From the NCBI RefSeq assembly GCF_014842265.1, contig NZ_JACYVI010000002.1, positions 1-64,000 on the forward strand: a stretch of 64,000 nt of DNA, written 5' to 3'. This DNA is from Pseudomonas sp. CFBP 13711. GTDB lineage: Bacteria; Pseudomonadota; Gammaproteobacteria; Pseudomonadales; Pseudomonadaceae. Within the stretch, counting starts at the first letter, position 1, and each line of letters begins with the position of its first letter. The position numbers and the translations under genes were made by a program. Below the pieces are notes generated by a model. It ran no database searches. It saw only the letters and a list, made by a program, of their open reading frames with translations, and was not told the DNA's origin. This document shows, piece by piece, positions 17,771 to 27,496 of the stretch.

Positions 17771-18718
17771 ATGAACGAACTGCAGCAGCTGAATGAAAGC
17801 CACGGGCTGTTGCTGGTGTTCGTCAACGTGCTGCTGGAGCAGATCGGCTTGCCGGTGCCGGCGTACCCGACGCTGATCGTCACCGGGGCGCTGGCCATGC
17901 AGAGCAAGCCACTGCTGGGCGCCGGGGTGCTGGTGGCGATGGTCGCCTGCCTGATTGCCGATGGGCTGTGGTACTGGGCCGGCAAGCGTTATGGCGGCGT
18001 GCTGCTGAAAACCATCTGCAAGATTTCTCTCTCTCAGGACTCCTGCGTTCGTCAGGGGTTGACCGTTTATGAGCGCGTCGGTCCGCGAGCGATGCTGCTG
18101 TCGAAATTTCTCCCCGGCGCCGGTGCGCTGGTCACCACCGTGGCCGGCATGAACGCCACGCCGGTCTGGGTGTTCGTGCGCTATTCCCTGGCCGGTTCGT
18201 TTATCTGGGCGGGCTCGGCGCTGCTGCTGGGCATGCTCTTCAGTGACGCGCTGATCCCCATGCTCGACTGGTTGAGCGGTTACATACCGATCGCTATCGT
18301 CAGCGTGCTGGCGGTGCTGGGGCTGTTCATTGGCTGGAAGTACTTCAAGCGCCGCCGGCTCAAAACGCGCACGGCGCGAGTGCCGCGCATCACCGTTCCC
18401 GAGGTGCTGGCCCTGCGCGACACCGACGATGCGCCGGTGGTCATCGACGTGCGACCGAGTTTCCATGCGGCCGTTATCGAAGGCATCCCGGGGGCGGTAT
18501 CGATCAGTCTCGAGGAGCCGATTGCCCCGTGGATCGAGCGCTTGGGGGATGTCGACATGGTGTTCTATTGCGCCTGTCCGAATGAGCTGTCGGCGGCATT
18601 GCTGGCGGAAAAGCTCCACGCCCACGGCCTGACCCGGGGCAAGGCGCTAATAGGAGGGCTGGATGCCTGGCAGGCGGCGCATGTGCAGCCTGAGGTGTCG
18701 GACAGAACGGCGGCGTGA
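17771..18718 (+). CDS. DedA-family membrane protein fused to a rhodanese domain
   Basis: A 315-residue protein. Residues 1-~200 are a DedA (SNARE-associated, VTT) membrane domain with the signature LSKFLPGAGALVTTVAGM, thought to act in lipid or ion transport across the inner membrane. After a basic linker (WKYFKRRRLKTR), residues ~220-305 form a cytoplasmic rhodanese domain with a Cys-rich active-site loop CACPNE at 267-272. GTG/ATG choice is not an issue: the ATG at 17771 is well spaced. Rhodanese activity needs the loop Cys, which is present. Divergent from dps. Confidence 0.88.
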   Translation: MNELQQLNESHGLLLVFVNVLLEQIGLPVPAYPTLIVTGALAMQSKPLLGAGVLVAMVACLIADGLWYWAGKRYGGVLLKTICKISLSQDSCVRQGLTVYERVGPRAMLLSKFLPGAGALVTTVAGMNATPVWVFVRYSLAGSFIWAGSALLLGMLFSDALIPMLDWLSGYIPIAIVSVLAVLGLFIGWKYFKRRRLKTRTARVPRITVPEVLALRDTDDAPVVIDVRPSFHAAVIEGIPGAVSISLEEPIAPWIERLGDVDMVFYCACPNELSAALLAEKLHAHGLTRGKALIGGLDAWQAAHVQPEVSDRTAA

Positions 18719-19099
18719 GTTTGGGATTCAGCCGGGAGTGCCTGCCGGGATGCGGTTAATGTGGGAGCGAGCTTGCTCGCGAAGGGTGCTCCAGCCGATG
18801 GACATCTGCTGAATGTAACGGCCTCTTCGTGAGCAAGCTCACTCCCACAGGTCATGTATCAGACGCAGATACTGGGTTGTGCGCAGACTTCTTGTAGGAG
18901 CGATCTTGCTCGCGAAGAGTGCTTCAGGCGACAGACCTCTGCTGAATATGCCGGCCTCTTCGTGAGCAAGCTCACTCCCACAAAATCTGCGGCCTGTCCC
19001 GGAACTGTGACCCACATAACACCCGGCCCCTCCCAGGGGTCCGCAGCACGTTTCAAAACCGCGGTCTGCCCCGCCCAAACACTCTCCAGTGAGTGAAAA
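18719..19099. repeat. Intergenic block with two tandem REP pairs
   Basis: About 380 bp with no gene. Two BIME-type doublets at 18761-18850 and 18893-18982 share the same arms and a similar inner spacer (ending CTGCTGAAT...GGCCTCTTCGTGAGC), so one is probably a duplicate of the other. The rest (18983-19099) shows nothing recognisable. Confidence 0.85.
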
Positions 19100-20074
19100 T
19101 CAGATCCCGCTGAGCGCCAGGTCCATCGCGAAGTACGTGAAGATCAAATCCGCGCCCGCGCGCTTGATCGCGCCGAGGGTTTCGCGCACGACGCGGTGTT
19201 CGTCGATGGCCCCGGCCTGGGCGCCGAACTTGATCATCGCGTACTCGCCGCTGACCTGATACGCCGCCAGCGGCAGGTTCGAGGCTTCGCGGATGTCGCG
19301 GATGATGTCCAGGTACGCGCCGGCCGGCTTGACCATCAGCGCATCGGCGCCTTCGGCCTCGTCCAGCAGCGATTCGCGCAGGGCTTCGCGGCGGTTCATC
19401 GGGTTCATCTGGTAGGTTTTACGGTCGCCCTTGAGCGCCGAGCCGCCGGCTTCGCGGAACGGACCGTACAGCGCCGAGGCGAACTTGGTCGAATAGGCCA
19501 TGATCGGCGTCTGGGTGAAACTGGCGGCGTCGAGGGCGGCACGAATCGCCTTCACCTGGCCGTCCATCGCCGCCGACGGGGCAATCACGTCAGCACCGGC
19601 ACGGGCCGCCATCACCGCCTGCTTGCCAAGGTTTTCAATGGTCGCGTCGTTGTCGACATGGCCGCCGTGCATCACGCCGCAATGGCCGTGGTCGGTGTAC
19701 TCGCAGAAGCAGGTGTCGGACATCACGATCATTTCCGGCACGGCGGATTTGATGGTCCGCGAGATCCGCGAGACCAGACCGTTTTCCTGCCAGGTGTCGC
19801 TGCCGGTAGCGTCCAGGTGGTGGGAGACGCCGAAGGTCATGACCGACTTGATGCCGGCCCGGGCGTAACGCTCGACCTCCTGCGCCAGCTTGGACTCAGG
19901 AATGCGCTGTACGCCGGGCATGCTGTTGATCGGCACGAAGTCGTCGATTTCTTCTTCGACGAAGATCGGCAGCACCAGATCATTGAGGGTGAATTCGCTT
20001 TCCTGAAACAGCGAGCGGAAATTTTCGTTGCTGCGCAGACGGCGTGGACGGGCAGCGGGAAACAGGCTGGACAT
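19100..20074 (-). CDS. hemB: Porphobilinogen synthase (delta-aminolevulinate dehydratase), zinc-binding type
   Basis: A 324-residue enzyme that condenses two 5-aminolevulinate molecules to porphobilinogen in tetrapyrrole synthesis. The Schiff-base lysines are Lys197 (YSTKFAS) and Lys249 (MVKPAG). The metal loop [14 protein letters not shown] has three cysteines (122, 124, 132), the zinc type. The usual Pseudomonas housekeeping HemB is the Mg-dependent, Cys-free type, so this is probably the second copy. The ATG at 20074 has AGGA 9 bases upstream. The leader contains a perfect 9-bp hairpin at 20105-20131. Confidence 0.92.
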   Translation of the reverse strand: MSSLFPAARPRRLRSNENFRSLFQESEFTLNDLVLPIFVEEEIDDFVPINSMPGVQRIPESKLAQEVERYARAGIKSVMTFGVSHHLDATGSDTWQENGLVSRISRTIKSAVPEMIVMSDTCFCEYTDHGHCGVMHGGHVDNDATIENLGKQAVMAARAGADVIAPSAAMDGQVKAIRAALDAASFTQTPIMAYSTKFASALYGPFREAGGSALKGDRKTYQMNPMNRREALRESLLDEAEGADALMVKPAGAYLDIIRDIREASNLPLAAYQVSGEYAMIKFGAQAGAIDEHRVVRETLGAIKRAGADLIFTYFAMDLALSGI

Positions 20075-20104
20075 GGCGGTTCCTGAGTCAAGAATATCCG
20101 GAAG

Positions 20105-20131
20105 ATCGCCGGACTCAACACGTCCGGCGAT
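20105..20131 (-). promoter_or_regulatory. Hairpin in the leader of the Zn-type hemB
   Basis: Perfect inverted repeat ATCGCCGGA / TCCGGCGAT with a 9-nt loop, about 30 bp before the hemB start codon. No T-tract follows. It may be an operator or an RNA structure in the 5' leader. Confidence 0.4.
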
Positions 20132-20295
20132 ATCAATGGCGCGAAGCTTATGCCTGGGACGGTTTCGATTCAAACGCCCTGACAAGAAAGTCCGTTACGT
20201 TAGCCGCAACAGTGCGCAGAACCAAAACAATGGCGCCGGGTCATTTAGCAATGCCGCAGCCGTTTCGCTTGCGCACCGCCAGAGTGAGGCCGACC

Positions 20296-21539
20296 TTGAG
20301 CAACCCATCCGATCAGCGCAATAACCGTTCGCTGGACGGTCTTAACTTCTTTCTGGCGGATGTGCGCGACGGCCTTGGGCCCTATCTCGCGATCTATTTA
20401 CTGGCCGTCCACAAGTGGGATCCGGCGAGCATCGGGCTGGTCATGACCCTCGCCGGCATCGCCGCGCTGGTCACACAAACCCCGGCGGGTGCGCTGATTG
20501 ACCGCACCCGCAGCAAGCGGCTGGTGGTCATCGTGGCAGCGTTGCTGGTGACGGCGGGCTGTCTGGTGCTGCCGTTCATTCACTCGTTCACCTGGGTGGC
20601 GATCACCCAGAGCATCAGCGCCATTGCCGGCTCCGTATTCGCCCCGCCATCGCGGCCATCTCCCTGGGCATCACCGGGCCGAAAGCCTTTACCCGCCGGA
20701 CCGGGCGCAACGAAACCTGGAATCACGCCGGCAACGCCGTCGCAGCTCTGCTGGCGGGCATCTTTTCATGGATGTTCGGGCCGATTGCGGTGTTCTACCT
20801 CATGGCGTTCATGGCACTGGCGAGCATTGTCGCGGTGGCGTTCGTCGATGCCTCGGCAATTGATCACGACGTCGCCCGAGGCTTCGACCCCAGCCATGAC
20901 CAGGGCAAGGACCAGCCCAGCGGGTGGGCTGTCCTGCTGCATAACCGACCGTTATTGGTGTTCGCCATCTGCTGCGGGCTGTTTCACCTGGCCAATGCGG
21001 CGATGCTGCCGCTGGTGAGTCAGAAGCTCTCGCAGATCGACGTCAACCTCGCCACGCCGCTGACGTCCGCCTGCATTGTCGCCGCGCAGTTGGTCATGGT
21101 GCCGGTGGCCTGGCTGGTGGGCGCCAAAGCCGACGTGTGGGGACGCAAGCCCTTGCTGCTGGCGGGTTTCATTTTCCTGCCGCTGCGGGGTGTGCTGTAT
21201 GTCATGTCCGACAACCCTTACTGGCTGGTGGGTGTGCAGTTGCTCGACGGCATCGGCGCCGGGGCGTTTGGCGCGCTGTTGCCGTTGGTGGTCAAGGACC
21301 TGACGCGGGGCACCGGGCGCTTCAATATCAGTCTCGGTGCCATCTCGACGGTGTTCGGCCTGGGCGCGGCGCTGAGCAACGGCCTGGCGGGGCTGGTCGT
21401 GCGCGAGGCAGGCTACAGCGCGGCGTTCCTGACGTTGGCGGCCATTGCGGCGGTGGCGTTTGTGCTGTTGTGGCTGGCGGTGCCGGAAACCGGCGACCGC
21501 GTGGCGCAGGATCAACCCGAGGGCGCGCCGGCCACCTGA
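20296..21539 (+). pseudogene. MFS transporter with a single-base frameshift
   Basis: Two frames together give one complete MFS transporter (12 membrane segments, ~414 residues). The first, from TTG 20296 with GAGG upstream, reads normally to GSVFAP. It then goes out of frame at a run of four Cs, 20642-20645. The second frame continues the protein to the stop at 21539 (GPIAVFYLMAF ... VPETGDRVAQD). Adding one C restores AIAAISLGITGPKAFTRR, the expected loop. This is either a true inactivating mutation or a sequencing/assembly error in the C run. Substrate unknown; drug:proton-antiporter-like. Confidence 0.85.
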
Positions 21540-21548
21540 TCGGCAGGG

Positions 21549-22082
21549 TTAACGGTCGGGGGTCGTGCTTGCGCCCTCCCCCAGTTCGCGCTGCATGATC
21601 ACCGTGTCCAGCCAGCGGCCGTGCTTGAAGCCGACGGACTCGAACACGCCGACCTGGCGAAAGCCCAGTCGCGTGTGGAGCCGGATAGAGGCGCTGTTCT
21701 CGCTGTTGCCAATGATCGCCACCATCTGCCGGCGGCCGGATGCCGTGCAGTGCTGGATGACCGCCCCCAGTAACGCGTGACCAATCCCGAACCCGGCCAT
21801 GCCCTCGCGCACGTACACCGAATCTTCCACGGTAAAGCGATAGGCCGGGCGCGGCCGGTACGGAGTCGCGTAGGCGTAGCCGACCACTTCACCGTCGCGC
21901 TCGGCGACCAGATAGGGCAAACCGTTGGCGCAGATGTCGGCGCGGCGCTGCAGCATTTGCTCGAGGGTCGGCGGTTCCAGCTCGAAACTGGCGGTGCCGT
22001 GAATCACATGATGGGCGTAGATCGCCTGCACGGCGGGCATATCGGACTCGCGAGCGTCGCGCAGGATCGGTTCGTCGGCCAT
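21549..22082 (-). CDS. GNAT acetyltransferase, phosphinothricin acetyltransferase-like
   Basis: A 177-residue GNAT enzyme of the Pat/Bar-like group. It has IYAHHVIHGTASFE near the N-terminus, the EDSVYVREGMAGFGIG acetyl-CoA loop and RLGFRQVGVFESVGFKHGRW at the end. Family members acetylate phosphinothricin, methionine sulfoximine or related small amines. The ATG at 22082 has AAGGAAAT upstream. It is convergent with the MFS remnant, 9 bp apart. Confidence 0.88.
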   Translation of the reverse strand: MADEPILRDARESDMPAVQAIYAHHVIHGTASFELEPPTLEQMLQRRADICANGLPYLVAERDGEVVGYAYATPYRPRPAYRFTVEDSVYVREGMAGFGIGHALLGAVIQHCTASGRRQMVAIIGNSENSASIRLHTRLGFRQVGVFESVGFKHGRWLDTVIMQRELGEGASTTPDR

Positions 22083-22264
22083 GGCATTTCCTTTTCCGGA
22101 TCAGAACGCAGAGAGCGCTGAGCTTGCCCGTGAAGCGATGGGCTGTGCAACCCGGTTAGCCGCGTGTGCCCGAGGGTTTCGCGGCGGACGCAGGGGCGAC
22201 GAACGCGGGTTCCGCGATTGGTCTAGAATGCCGCCCTTTCCCACTGCCGACCTGCCGCCCACCG

Positions 22265-23203
22265 ATGAACGCCGCCGCCCTCGACCTGCTTGACTCCCAC
22301 CTTCAGACCGCCCTCGCCGACGCGCCCGCCGAGACCCGCCGGCTGTTTCACGGCCGTGGCCGACGCTGGCCGGGGCTGGAACAACTGACCGTCGACTGGA
22401 TGCAGGGCGTGGTGCTGGTGTCGCTGTTCAAGGAGCCGGCGGCCGATGAGCTGGAAGCGCTGAAGCAGCGATTGTTCAGGCTAATCGAGTCACCGGCGTG
22501 GCAGCAATCCCGCGCCCATACGCTGTTGTTGCAGCACCGCTATCTGCCGGACAGCCACACCGAAGCGTTGTTGGGCGAGTTGCTGGAGGAATGGACGCTG
22601 ACCGAGGGCGGCCTGCGCTATCTCGTGGATTTCGGCAAAAAGCAGAACACCGGGCTGTTCCTCGACATGCGCTATGGCCGCGACTGGGTGCGGGCCAATG
22701 CGGCGGGCAAGCGGGTGTTGAACCTGTTTGCCTACACCTGCGGGTTCTCGGTGGCGGCGATCGAGGGCGGCGCGGACTTTGTGGTCAATCTGGACATGTC
22801 GCGCGCGGCGCTGAGTCGCGGTCGCGACAACCATCGCCTGAATGGCCATGACCTGAGCAAGGTCACCTTTCTCGGCCACGAGCTGTTCAAATCCTGGGGC
22901 AAGGTGAAAAGCACCGGGCCCTATGACCTGGTGATCATCGACCCGCCGTCGTTTCAGAAAGGCAGTTTTCTGCTGACCAAGGATTATCAGCGGGTGCTGC
23001 GCAAACTGCCGGAGCTGTTGACGGCAGAAGGCACGGTGCTGGCGTGCATGAACGACCCGTTGCTGGGCGCGGACTTTCTCATCGAAGGCGTGACCCGCGA
23101 AGCGCCCGGGTTGCAGTTTGAACAGCGCCTGGAAAACCCGCCGGAGTTTGCCGACGCCGAGGAAGGCGGCGGGTTGAAAGCACTGGTGTTTCGCCAGGGC
23201 TAG
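22265..23203 (+). CDS. SAM-dependent methyltransferase, RlmI/RlmK-like
   Basis: A 312-residue class I methyltransferase. FGKKQNTGLFLDMR precedes the SAM-binding motif VLNLFAYTCGFSVAA, and the catalytic-type motif IIDPPSF lies near residue 225. This is the arrangement of RlmI-type 23S rRNA cytosine-C5 methyltransferases and their uncharacterised relatives. It lacks the N-terminal PUA domain of RlmI, so the exact RNA or other target is uncertain. The ATG at 22265 follows the natural N-terminus. It is divergent from the acetyltransferase gene. Confidence 0.82.
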   Translation: MNAAALDLLDSHLQTALADAPAETRRLFHGRGRRWPGLEQLTVDWMQGVVLVSLFKEPAADELEALKQRLFRLIESPAWQQSRAHTLLLQHRYLPDSHTEALLGELLEEWTLTEGGLRYLVDFGKKQNTGLFLDMRYGRDWVRANAAGKRVLNLFAYTCGFSVAAIEGGADFVVNLDMSRAALSRGRDNHRLNGHDLSKVTFLGHELFKSWGKVKSTGPYDLVIIDPPSFQKGSFLLTKDYQRVLRKLPELLTAEGTVLACMNDPLLGADFLIEGVTREAPGLQFEQRLENPPEFADAEEGGGLKALVFRQG

Positions 23204-23223
23204 CCGCAACGCCCGGTGGTTCA

Positions 23224-23429
23224 GTGAGACCGGCTTCAGCCGGGAATGGGCCCGTTCGTACGCCATCAATTCTGCGGTGTGACGCCCGACGCTTTCCCGG
23301 CTGAAGCCAGTCCTACCAGGTGACCGCGCCGTGTCAGTGGGACCGGCTTCAGCCGGGAATGGCCAGTTTGTACACCATCAATTCTGCGGTGTGACACCCG
23401 ACGCCTTCCTGGCTGAAGCCGGTCCCACA
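23224..23429. repeat. Tandemly duplicated REP pair
   Basis: Two units of about 92-95 bp, 23224-23318 and 23338-23429. Each has CCGGCTTCAGCCGG-type inverted ends and a nearly identical spacer (CACCATCAATTCTGCGGTGTGAC). A further short palindrome around ACGCGGAGCGT follows at about 23432-23475. No gene is present. Confidence 0.85.
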
Positions 23430-23499
23430 AGGACGCGGAGCGTCCAGGGCTGCATGCCCACGCGGAGCGTGGGAACGATCATCATGTGAGGCCAGACGC

Positions 23500-25119
23500 T
23501 TAGGCACTCAACCGCGAGATCACGTCATTCAACCCCACCGACAACACATGCAGATCCTGGCTCGCGGTCTGGGTGCGCTGGACGTTGTCCTGGTTTGTGG
23601 TGGCGATGGCGGTGATTTCGGTCAGGTTGCGGGAGATGTCTTCGGCGACTGACGTCTGCTCTTCCGCCGCCGTGGCGATCTGACGGTTCATGTCGCGGAT
23701 GGCTTCCACGGCGCTGGTAATGCGTTCCAGCGAAGAGCCTGCCAGCGCCACCTGATCCACGCTTTCCTGGCTGCGGGCCTGCCCGCTTTCAATCGCCTGG
23801 GCAGCATCGACCGCGCCGGTCTGCACCGAGCTGATGATCTGGTTGATTTCCGCCGTCGACGCCGCCGTGCGCTGGGCCAGCGTGCGCACTTCATCGGCGA
23901 CCACCGCAAAACCGCGCCCGGCATCGCCGGCACGGGCCGCTTCGATGGCCGCGTTCAGCGCCAGCAGGTTGGTCTGCTCGGCGATGCCGCGAATCACTTC
24001 CAGCACCTTGCCGATCCGACCGCTGTCGGTTTCCAGACGACGAATGACGTTGGCGGTGTTGCTGATCTCGGTGCGCATCTGGGTGATGGCGGTGATGGTC
24101 GCGCCCATCACCTTGCTGCCTTCCTGGGAACTGCGGTCCGCTTCGTCAGCGGCCTGGGCTGCCTGGGCCGCGTGGCGGGCGACTTCCTGGGCGGTGGCGG
24201 ACATTTCGGTCATCGCCGTCGCCACCTGGTCGGTGCGCTCGAACTGCTCGTGGGTGCCCTGGGCCATCAGCGCGGCAATCGCTTTCAGCTCGCCGCCGGC
24301 ACTGTCCAGGTCAGTGGTGCTGCGCTTGAGGCGGGTGAAGGTGTCGGCGAGGAAATCCCGCAGCGTGTTGGCGGCAACGGCCAGACGCCCCAGTTCATCC
24401 TGACGGGTGATGTTGACGCGGTCGCTGAATTTGCCCTGACTCAATTGCGCGACGTATTCGATCAGCAGGCGGATCGGGCCGACGATGTTGCGGTTGACCA
24501 TCCACAGGGTGAGCACACCCACCAGCAGCGCCGAGGCAAGCATGACCAGCGTGCCGATGAGAATGGTCCGGTCAGCCGTGCTGCTGAGGATTTTCGACTG
24601 CTCGTCACTCTGCTTGCGCAGGCCATTCACCAGGCCGGTCATCTGCTCGCTGGCGGCACGGTCAACGCCTTTAACAGCTATGTCACCGGCGACCGGATCA
24701 CCGCCGGCAGCGATGTAAGCGTCACGGCCTTTGCGATAAGCCACACCCAACGTGCGGTGCTCGGTGCGCAGCGCCTCGACCTGGGTTTTGGTGGCCGGAT
24801 CCAGCCCGTCCATTGCACTCAGGCTGCCGAGGGTGTCCTGCACCTGACGTTCCTGGTCTTCGAATTGCGCCCAGAACTTGTCGCGATCGGCCGCCTGTTT
24901 GCCGCGCAGCAGCACGTTCTTCCACTCCTGCACCTGAACCTTGAATTGCAGGTTGGCCTGATCGACCAGTTGCGAGGCGTGCAGCGGCCCTTCAAGCAGA
25001 CCGCGATAGGCGTGCACGTTGCTGGACAGGAACTGGAAACACGCGAGGGCAATCAGCACGACCAGCACGAGGCTGCCGCTGAGCAGCGCGAGGATCTGCA
25101 ATCTCAGGGATTTCGACAT
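23500..25119 (-). CDS. Methyl-accepting chemotaxis protein (four-helix-bundle sensor)
   Basis: A 539-residue chemoreceptor. The first membrane helix is at ~8-30, a ~150-residue helical periplasmic sensor follows, and the second membrane helix is at ~190-212. A HAMP domain comes next, then the cytoplasmic signalling rod with the conserved tip [19 protein letters not shown] and [11 protein letters not shown]. It passes ligand binding to CheA/CheW. The sensor has no Cache fold signature and looks like the all-helical 4HB type. No ligand can be assigned. Monocistronic. Confidence 0.93.
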   Translation of the reverse strand: MSKSLRLQILALLSGSLVLVVLIALACFQFLSSNVHAYRGLLEGPLHASQLVDQANLQFKVQVQEWKNVLLRGKQAADRDKFWAQFEDQERQVQDTLGSLSAMDGLDPATKTQVEALRTEHRTLGVAYRKGRDAYIAAGGDPVAGDIAVKGVDRAASEQMTGLVNGLRKQSDEQSKILSSTADRTILIGTLVMLASALLVGVLTLWMVNRNIVGPIRLLIEYVAQLSQGKFSDRVNITRQDELGRLAVAANTLRDFLADTFTRLKRSTTDLDSAGGELKAIAALMAQGTHEQFERTDQVATAMTEMSATAQEVARHAAQAAQAADEADRSSQEGSKVMGATITAITQMRTEISNTANVIRRLETDSGRIGKVLEVIRGIAEQTNLLALNAAIEAARAGDAGRGFAVVADEVRTLAQRTAASTAEINQIISSVQTGAVDAAQAIESGQARSQESVDQVALAGSSLERITSAVEAIRDMNRQIATAAEEQTSVAEDISRNLTEITAIATTNQDNVQRTQTASQDLHVLSVGLNDVISRLSA

Positions 25120-25384
25120 AGGAGGATCTCAAAAGGGAGGACAACCTGCTCCGAGGATCACCCGGAGTTTTTGCGGCTTGCCACATCCCTGTGCCATCGC
25201 GTCGGACCGATCCGAAAACGAGGCGCCTACACAGAGTGATTCGACCCCGCGCAGGTCTTCTTGAAGGTCGGCTCGGCAGATCCGACCAACGGCTGAAAAG
25301 CGCCAACGGCAAGGGCTGCAGCCCAGTCAAACGGTGGTCGAGACGTGCTGAACGGGATTCAGATGAGTGCGTACCAGCCAGCAA

Positions 25385-26221
25385 TCACTCGCGCTGACCG
25401 AACACCTGGGAGGGTCTGCGCAACACCGGGTCGAAGGGGTTGATTTTCTGGCTGATCGCCGCGGCCTCGCGCTTGAGCATGTCCATCACCGTGGGCATGC
25501 GGTCGGCACTGAGGCGGTCGCTGATGGTCGCCACACTTAACGCCGCCACTGCCCGGCCATCACGGTCGAGGATCGGCACCGCCAGACCCGCCATGCCTTC
25601 CAGCACACCGGTGTTGCGCGCGGCATAGCCCGTACGCCGCACTGTGTCGATTTCCGAGCGCAGCATCACTTCGTCGTACAGATGGAAATCCCGCAGGCGC
25701 GGCAGGTTGTAGCGGATCACGGTCTCGCGTTCGTCTTCCGGCAGAAACGCCAGGATCGCCAGGCTGCCCTGCCCCACGCCCAGCGCCACGCGGCCGCCGA
25801 TATCGCCGGTGAAGGTGCGGATCGGGTACGGCCCTTCGCTGCGGTCCAGGCACACGGCGTCGAAACCACTGCGGGCGAGCAGAAACAACGAATCCCCCAA
25901 CGAGGCCGACAGGCGCAGCAAGCTCGGCCGCACCACGTCCCGCAGGTTGCCGGACTGCCCGGCGCGCGCGGCCAGGGCGAAGAATTCCAGGCTCAGGCGG
26001 TAACGCTTGCTGCGCAGGTCCTGCTCGACCATGCCTTCGTCCATCAGGCTGCGTAGCAAGCGGTGGGTGGTCGGCTGCGACAGGCCGACCTGTTGAGCCA
26101 GTTGCGTCACGCGCTCACTGCCACCGGGACACTTGCCCAGCGCCCGCAGCACGGCAAACAGGCGAGAGACCGCGCCAACGCCCGTATCTTTCTCACCGCT
26201 CTTCCGCTCAGTGGAATCCAT
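25385..26221 (-). CDS. IclR-family transcriptional regulator
   Basis: A 278-residue regulator with an N-terminal winged helix-turn-helix (VTQLAQQVGLSQPTTHRLLRSL, ~38-59) and a C-terminal IclR effector domain (GRVALGVGQGSLAILAFLP; GLAVPILDRDGRAVAALSV). It is divergent from the ABC-transporter/oxidase operon that starts at 26468 and is its likely controller. IclR proteins often repress uptake and catabolic genes until the substrate or a breakdown product binds. Confidence 0.92.
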   Translation of the reverse strand: MDSTERKSGEKDTGVGAVSRLFAVLRALGKCPGGSERVTQLAQQVGLSQPTTHRLLRSLMDEGMVEQDLRSKRYRLSLEFFALAARAGQSGNLRDVVRPSLLRLSASLGDSLFLLARSGFDAVCLDRSEGPYPIRTFTGDIGGRVALGVGQGSLAILAFLPEDERETVIRYNLPRLRDFHLYDEVMLRSEIDTVRRTGYAARNTGVLEGMAGLAVPILDRDGRAVAALSVATISDRLSADRMPTVMDMLKREAAAISQKINPFDPVLRRPSQVFGQRE

Positions 26222-26303
26222 TTCGCTCTACTCCTCATTTCTTTTCGCTGAATGAATGAATTCAAAAAAACGACTCACTCAATGAAATTGCTCGTTGAGC
26301 GCA

Positions 26304-26323
26304 TCCTAGTCTTGGGCCTAGGA
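26304..26323. promoter_or_regulatory. Candidate operator (6-bp inverted repeat)
   Basis: TCCTAG and CTAGGA separated by 8 bp, in the 246-bp gap between the divergent iclR-type gene and the operon. It is a plausible regulator-binding site only by position and symmetry. Confidence 0.3.
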
Positions 26324-26467
26324 TCGGTCCACAGGGCGATTTGAATAACAGCGGCAGCCGACACCGATCGAGCGCCAGCGTCCACGGCCACACGCAGCAC
26401 TTCTCTTCGCATCTGCCCATAAAAAACGCGCGCCGTCGGTGCGCACGAAAAAAGGTGGAACGCAGCC

Positions 26468-27496
26468 ATGGCTTTTCTTCAACTCCAGGCACTGTGCAAG
26501 CGCTACGGCCCCATCGATGCCGTTGTGGCCACTGACCTTTCGGTGGAGCAAGGCGAATTCGTCTCCCTGCTCGGCCCCTCCGGCTGCGGCAAAACCACCA
26601 CCCTGCAAATGATCGCCGGCTTCGTTGATGTCAGCGCCGGACGCATCCTGCTGGATGGCCGCGACATCACCCACGCCAAGCCGGCCAGTCGCGGCCTCGG
26701 TGTGGTGTTCCAGTCCTACGCGCTGTTCCCGCACATGACCGTGCGCGACAACGTCGCCTTCGGCCTGAAGATGCGCAAAGTCTCTGCTGCCGACATCGAG
26801 CGCCGCGTCTCCCGGGTGCTGGAGCTGGTGCGCCTCACGCCCCATGCCGAACGTTACCCCCGCGAGCTGTCCGGCGGGCAGCGTCAGCGCGTGGCCCTGG
26901 CCCGGGCGCTGGTGATCGAGCCGCCGGTATTGCTGCTGGACGAACCGCTGTCCAACCTCGATGCGAATCTGCGCGAAGAGATGCAGTTCGAAATCCGCCG
27001 CATCCAGCGCGAAGTCGGCATCACCACCCTGATGGTCACCCACGACCAGGCCGAAGCGCTGTCCATCAGCGACCGCGTCGTGGTCATGCAGGCCGGGCGC
27101 ATCACCCAGATCGACGAGCCCTACACCCTCTACGAACACCCGCGCACGCGTTTCATCTCCGGCTTCGTCGGCAAGGCCAATCTGCTGCGCGGCGATCGCG
27201 ATGCCAGCGGCGCGGCCCAGGTCCGTCATCAGCCCGGCGACGGCGAACTGGTGTTGAGCCTGCGCCCGGAGAAAATTGATCTGGTGCCTGCCGGGACCGG
27301 TCGCCTGCAAGGTCGCGTGGTCATGCGCTACTTCCTTGGCAGCCAGTGGCTGTACCGGATCGAAACGCCCATCGGCGAAATCACCGTGGTGCGCCGCAAC
27401 GATGGGGACGCGCCGATGAACGAAGGTTTCGCGGTGGGGCTGGACTGGCCGTCGGACCTGCTGCGGGTGTTGAGCGTCGACGAGGTGCCGGCATGA
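26468..27496 (+). CDS. ABC transporter ATP-binding protein, polyamine/opine type (PotA-like)
   Basis: A 342-residue ATPase. Walker A is GPSGCGKT, the signature LSGGQRQR, and Walker [14 protein letters not shown]-terminal TOBE-like regulatory part begins near residue 250. It powers import through the two permeases encoded next. AAGGTGGA precedes the ATG. Its stop codon overlaps the next start (ATGA). Family members move polyamines, opines, 2-aminoethylphosphonate or iron; the linked oxidase genes point to an amine-type substrate. Confidence 0.92.
   Translation: MAFLQLQALCKRYGPIDAVVATDLSVEQGEFVSLLGPSGCGKTTTLQMIAGFVDVSAGRILLDGRDITHAKPASRGLGVVFQSYALFPHMTVRDNVAFGLKMRKVSAADIERRVSRVLELVRLTPHAERYPRELSGGQRQRVALARALVIEPPVLLLDEPLSNLDANLREEMQFEIRRIQREVGITTLMVTHDQAEALSISDRVVVMQAGRITQIDEPYTLYEHPRTRFISGFVGKANLLRGDRDASGAAQVRHQPGDGELVLSLRPEKIDLVPAGTGRLQGRVVMRYFLGSQWLYRIETPIGEITVVRRNDGDAPMNEGFAVGLDWPSDLLRVLSVDEVPA

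Noticed and set aside
17075..18625. One 516-residue leftward protein containing Dps at its end
   Set aside because: Only the last 161 codons look like protein (Dps). The rest is the antisense of the DedA-rhodanese gene in GC-rich DNA.
18761..18982. CRISPR-like spaced repeats
   Set aside because: Only two REP doublets with inverted, not direct, short repeats and similar spacers; no cas genes. The same applies to 23224-23429.
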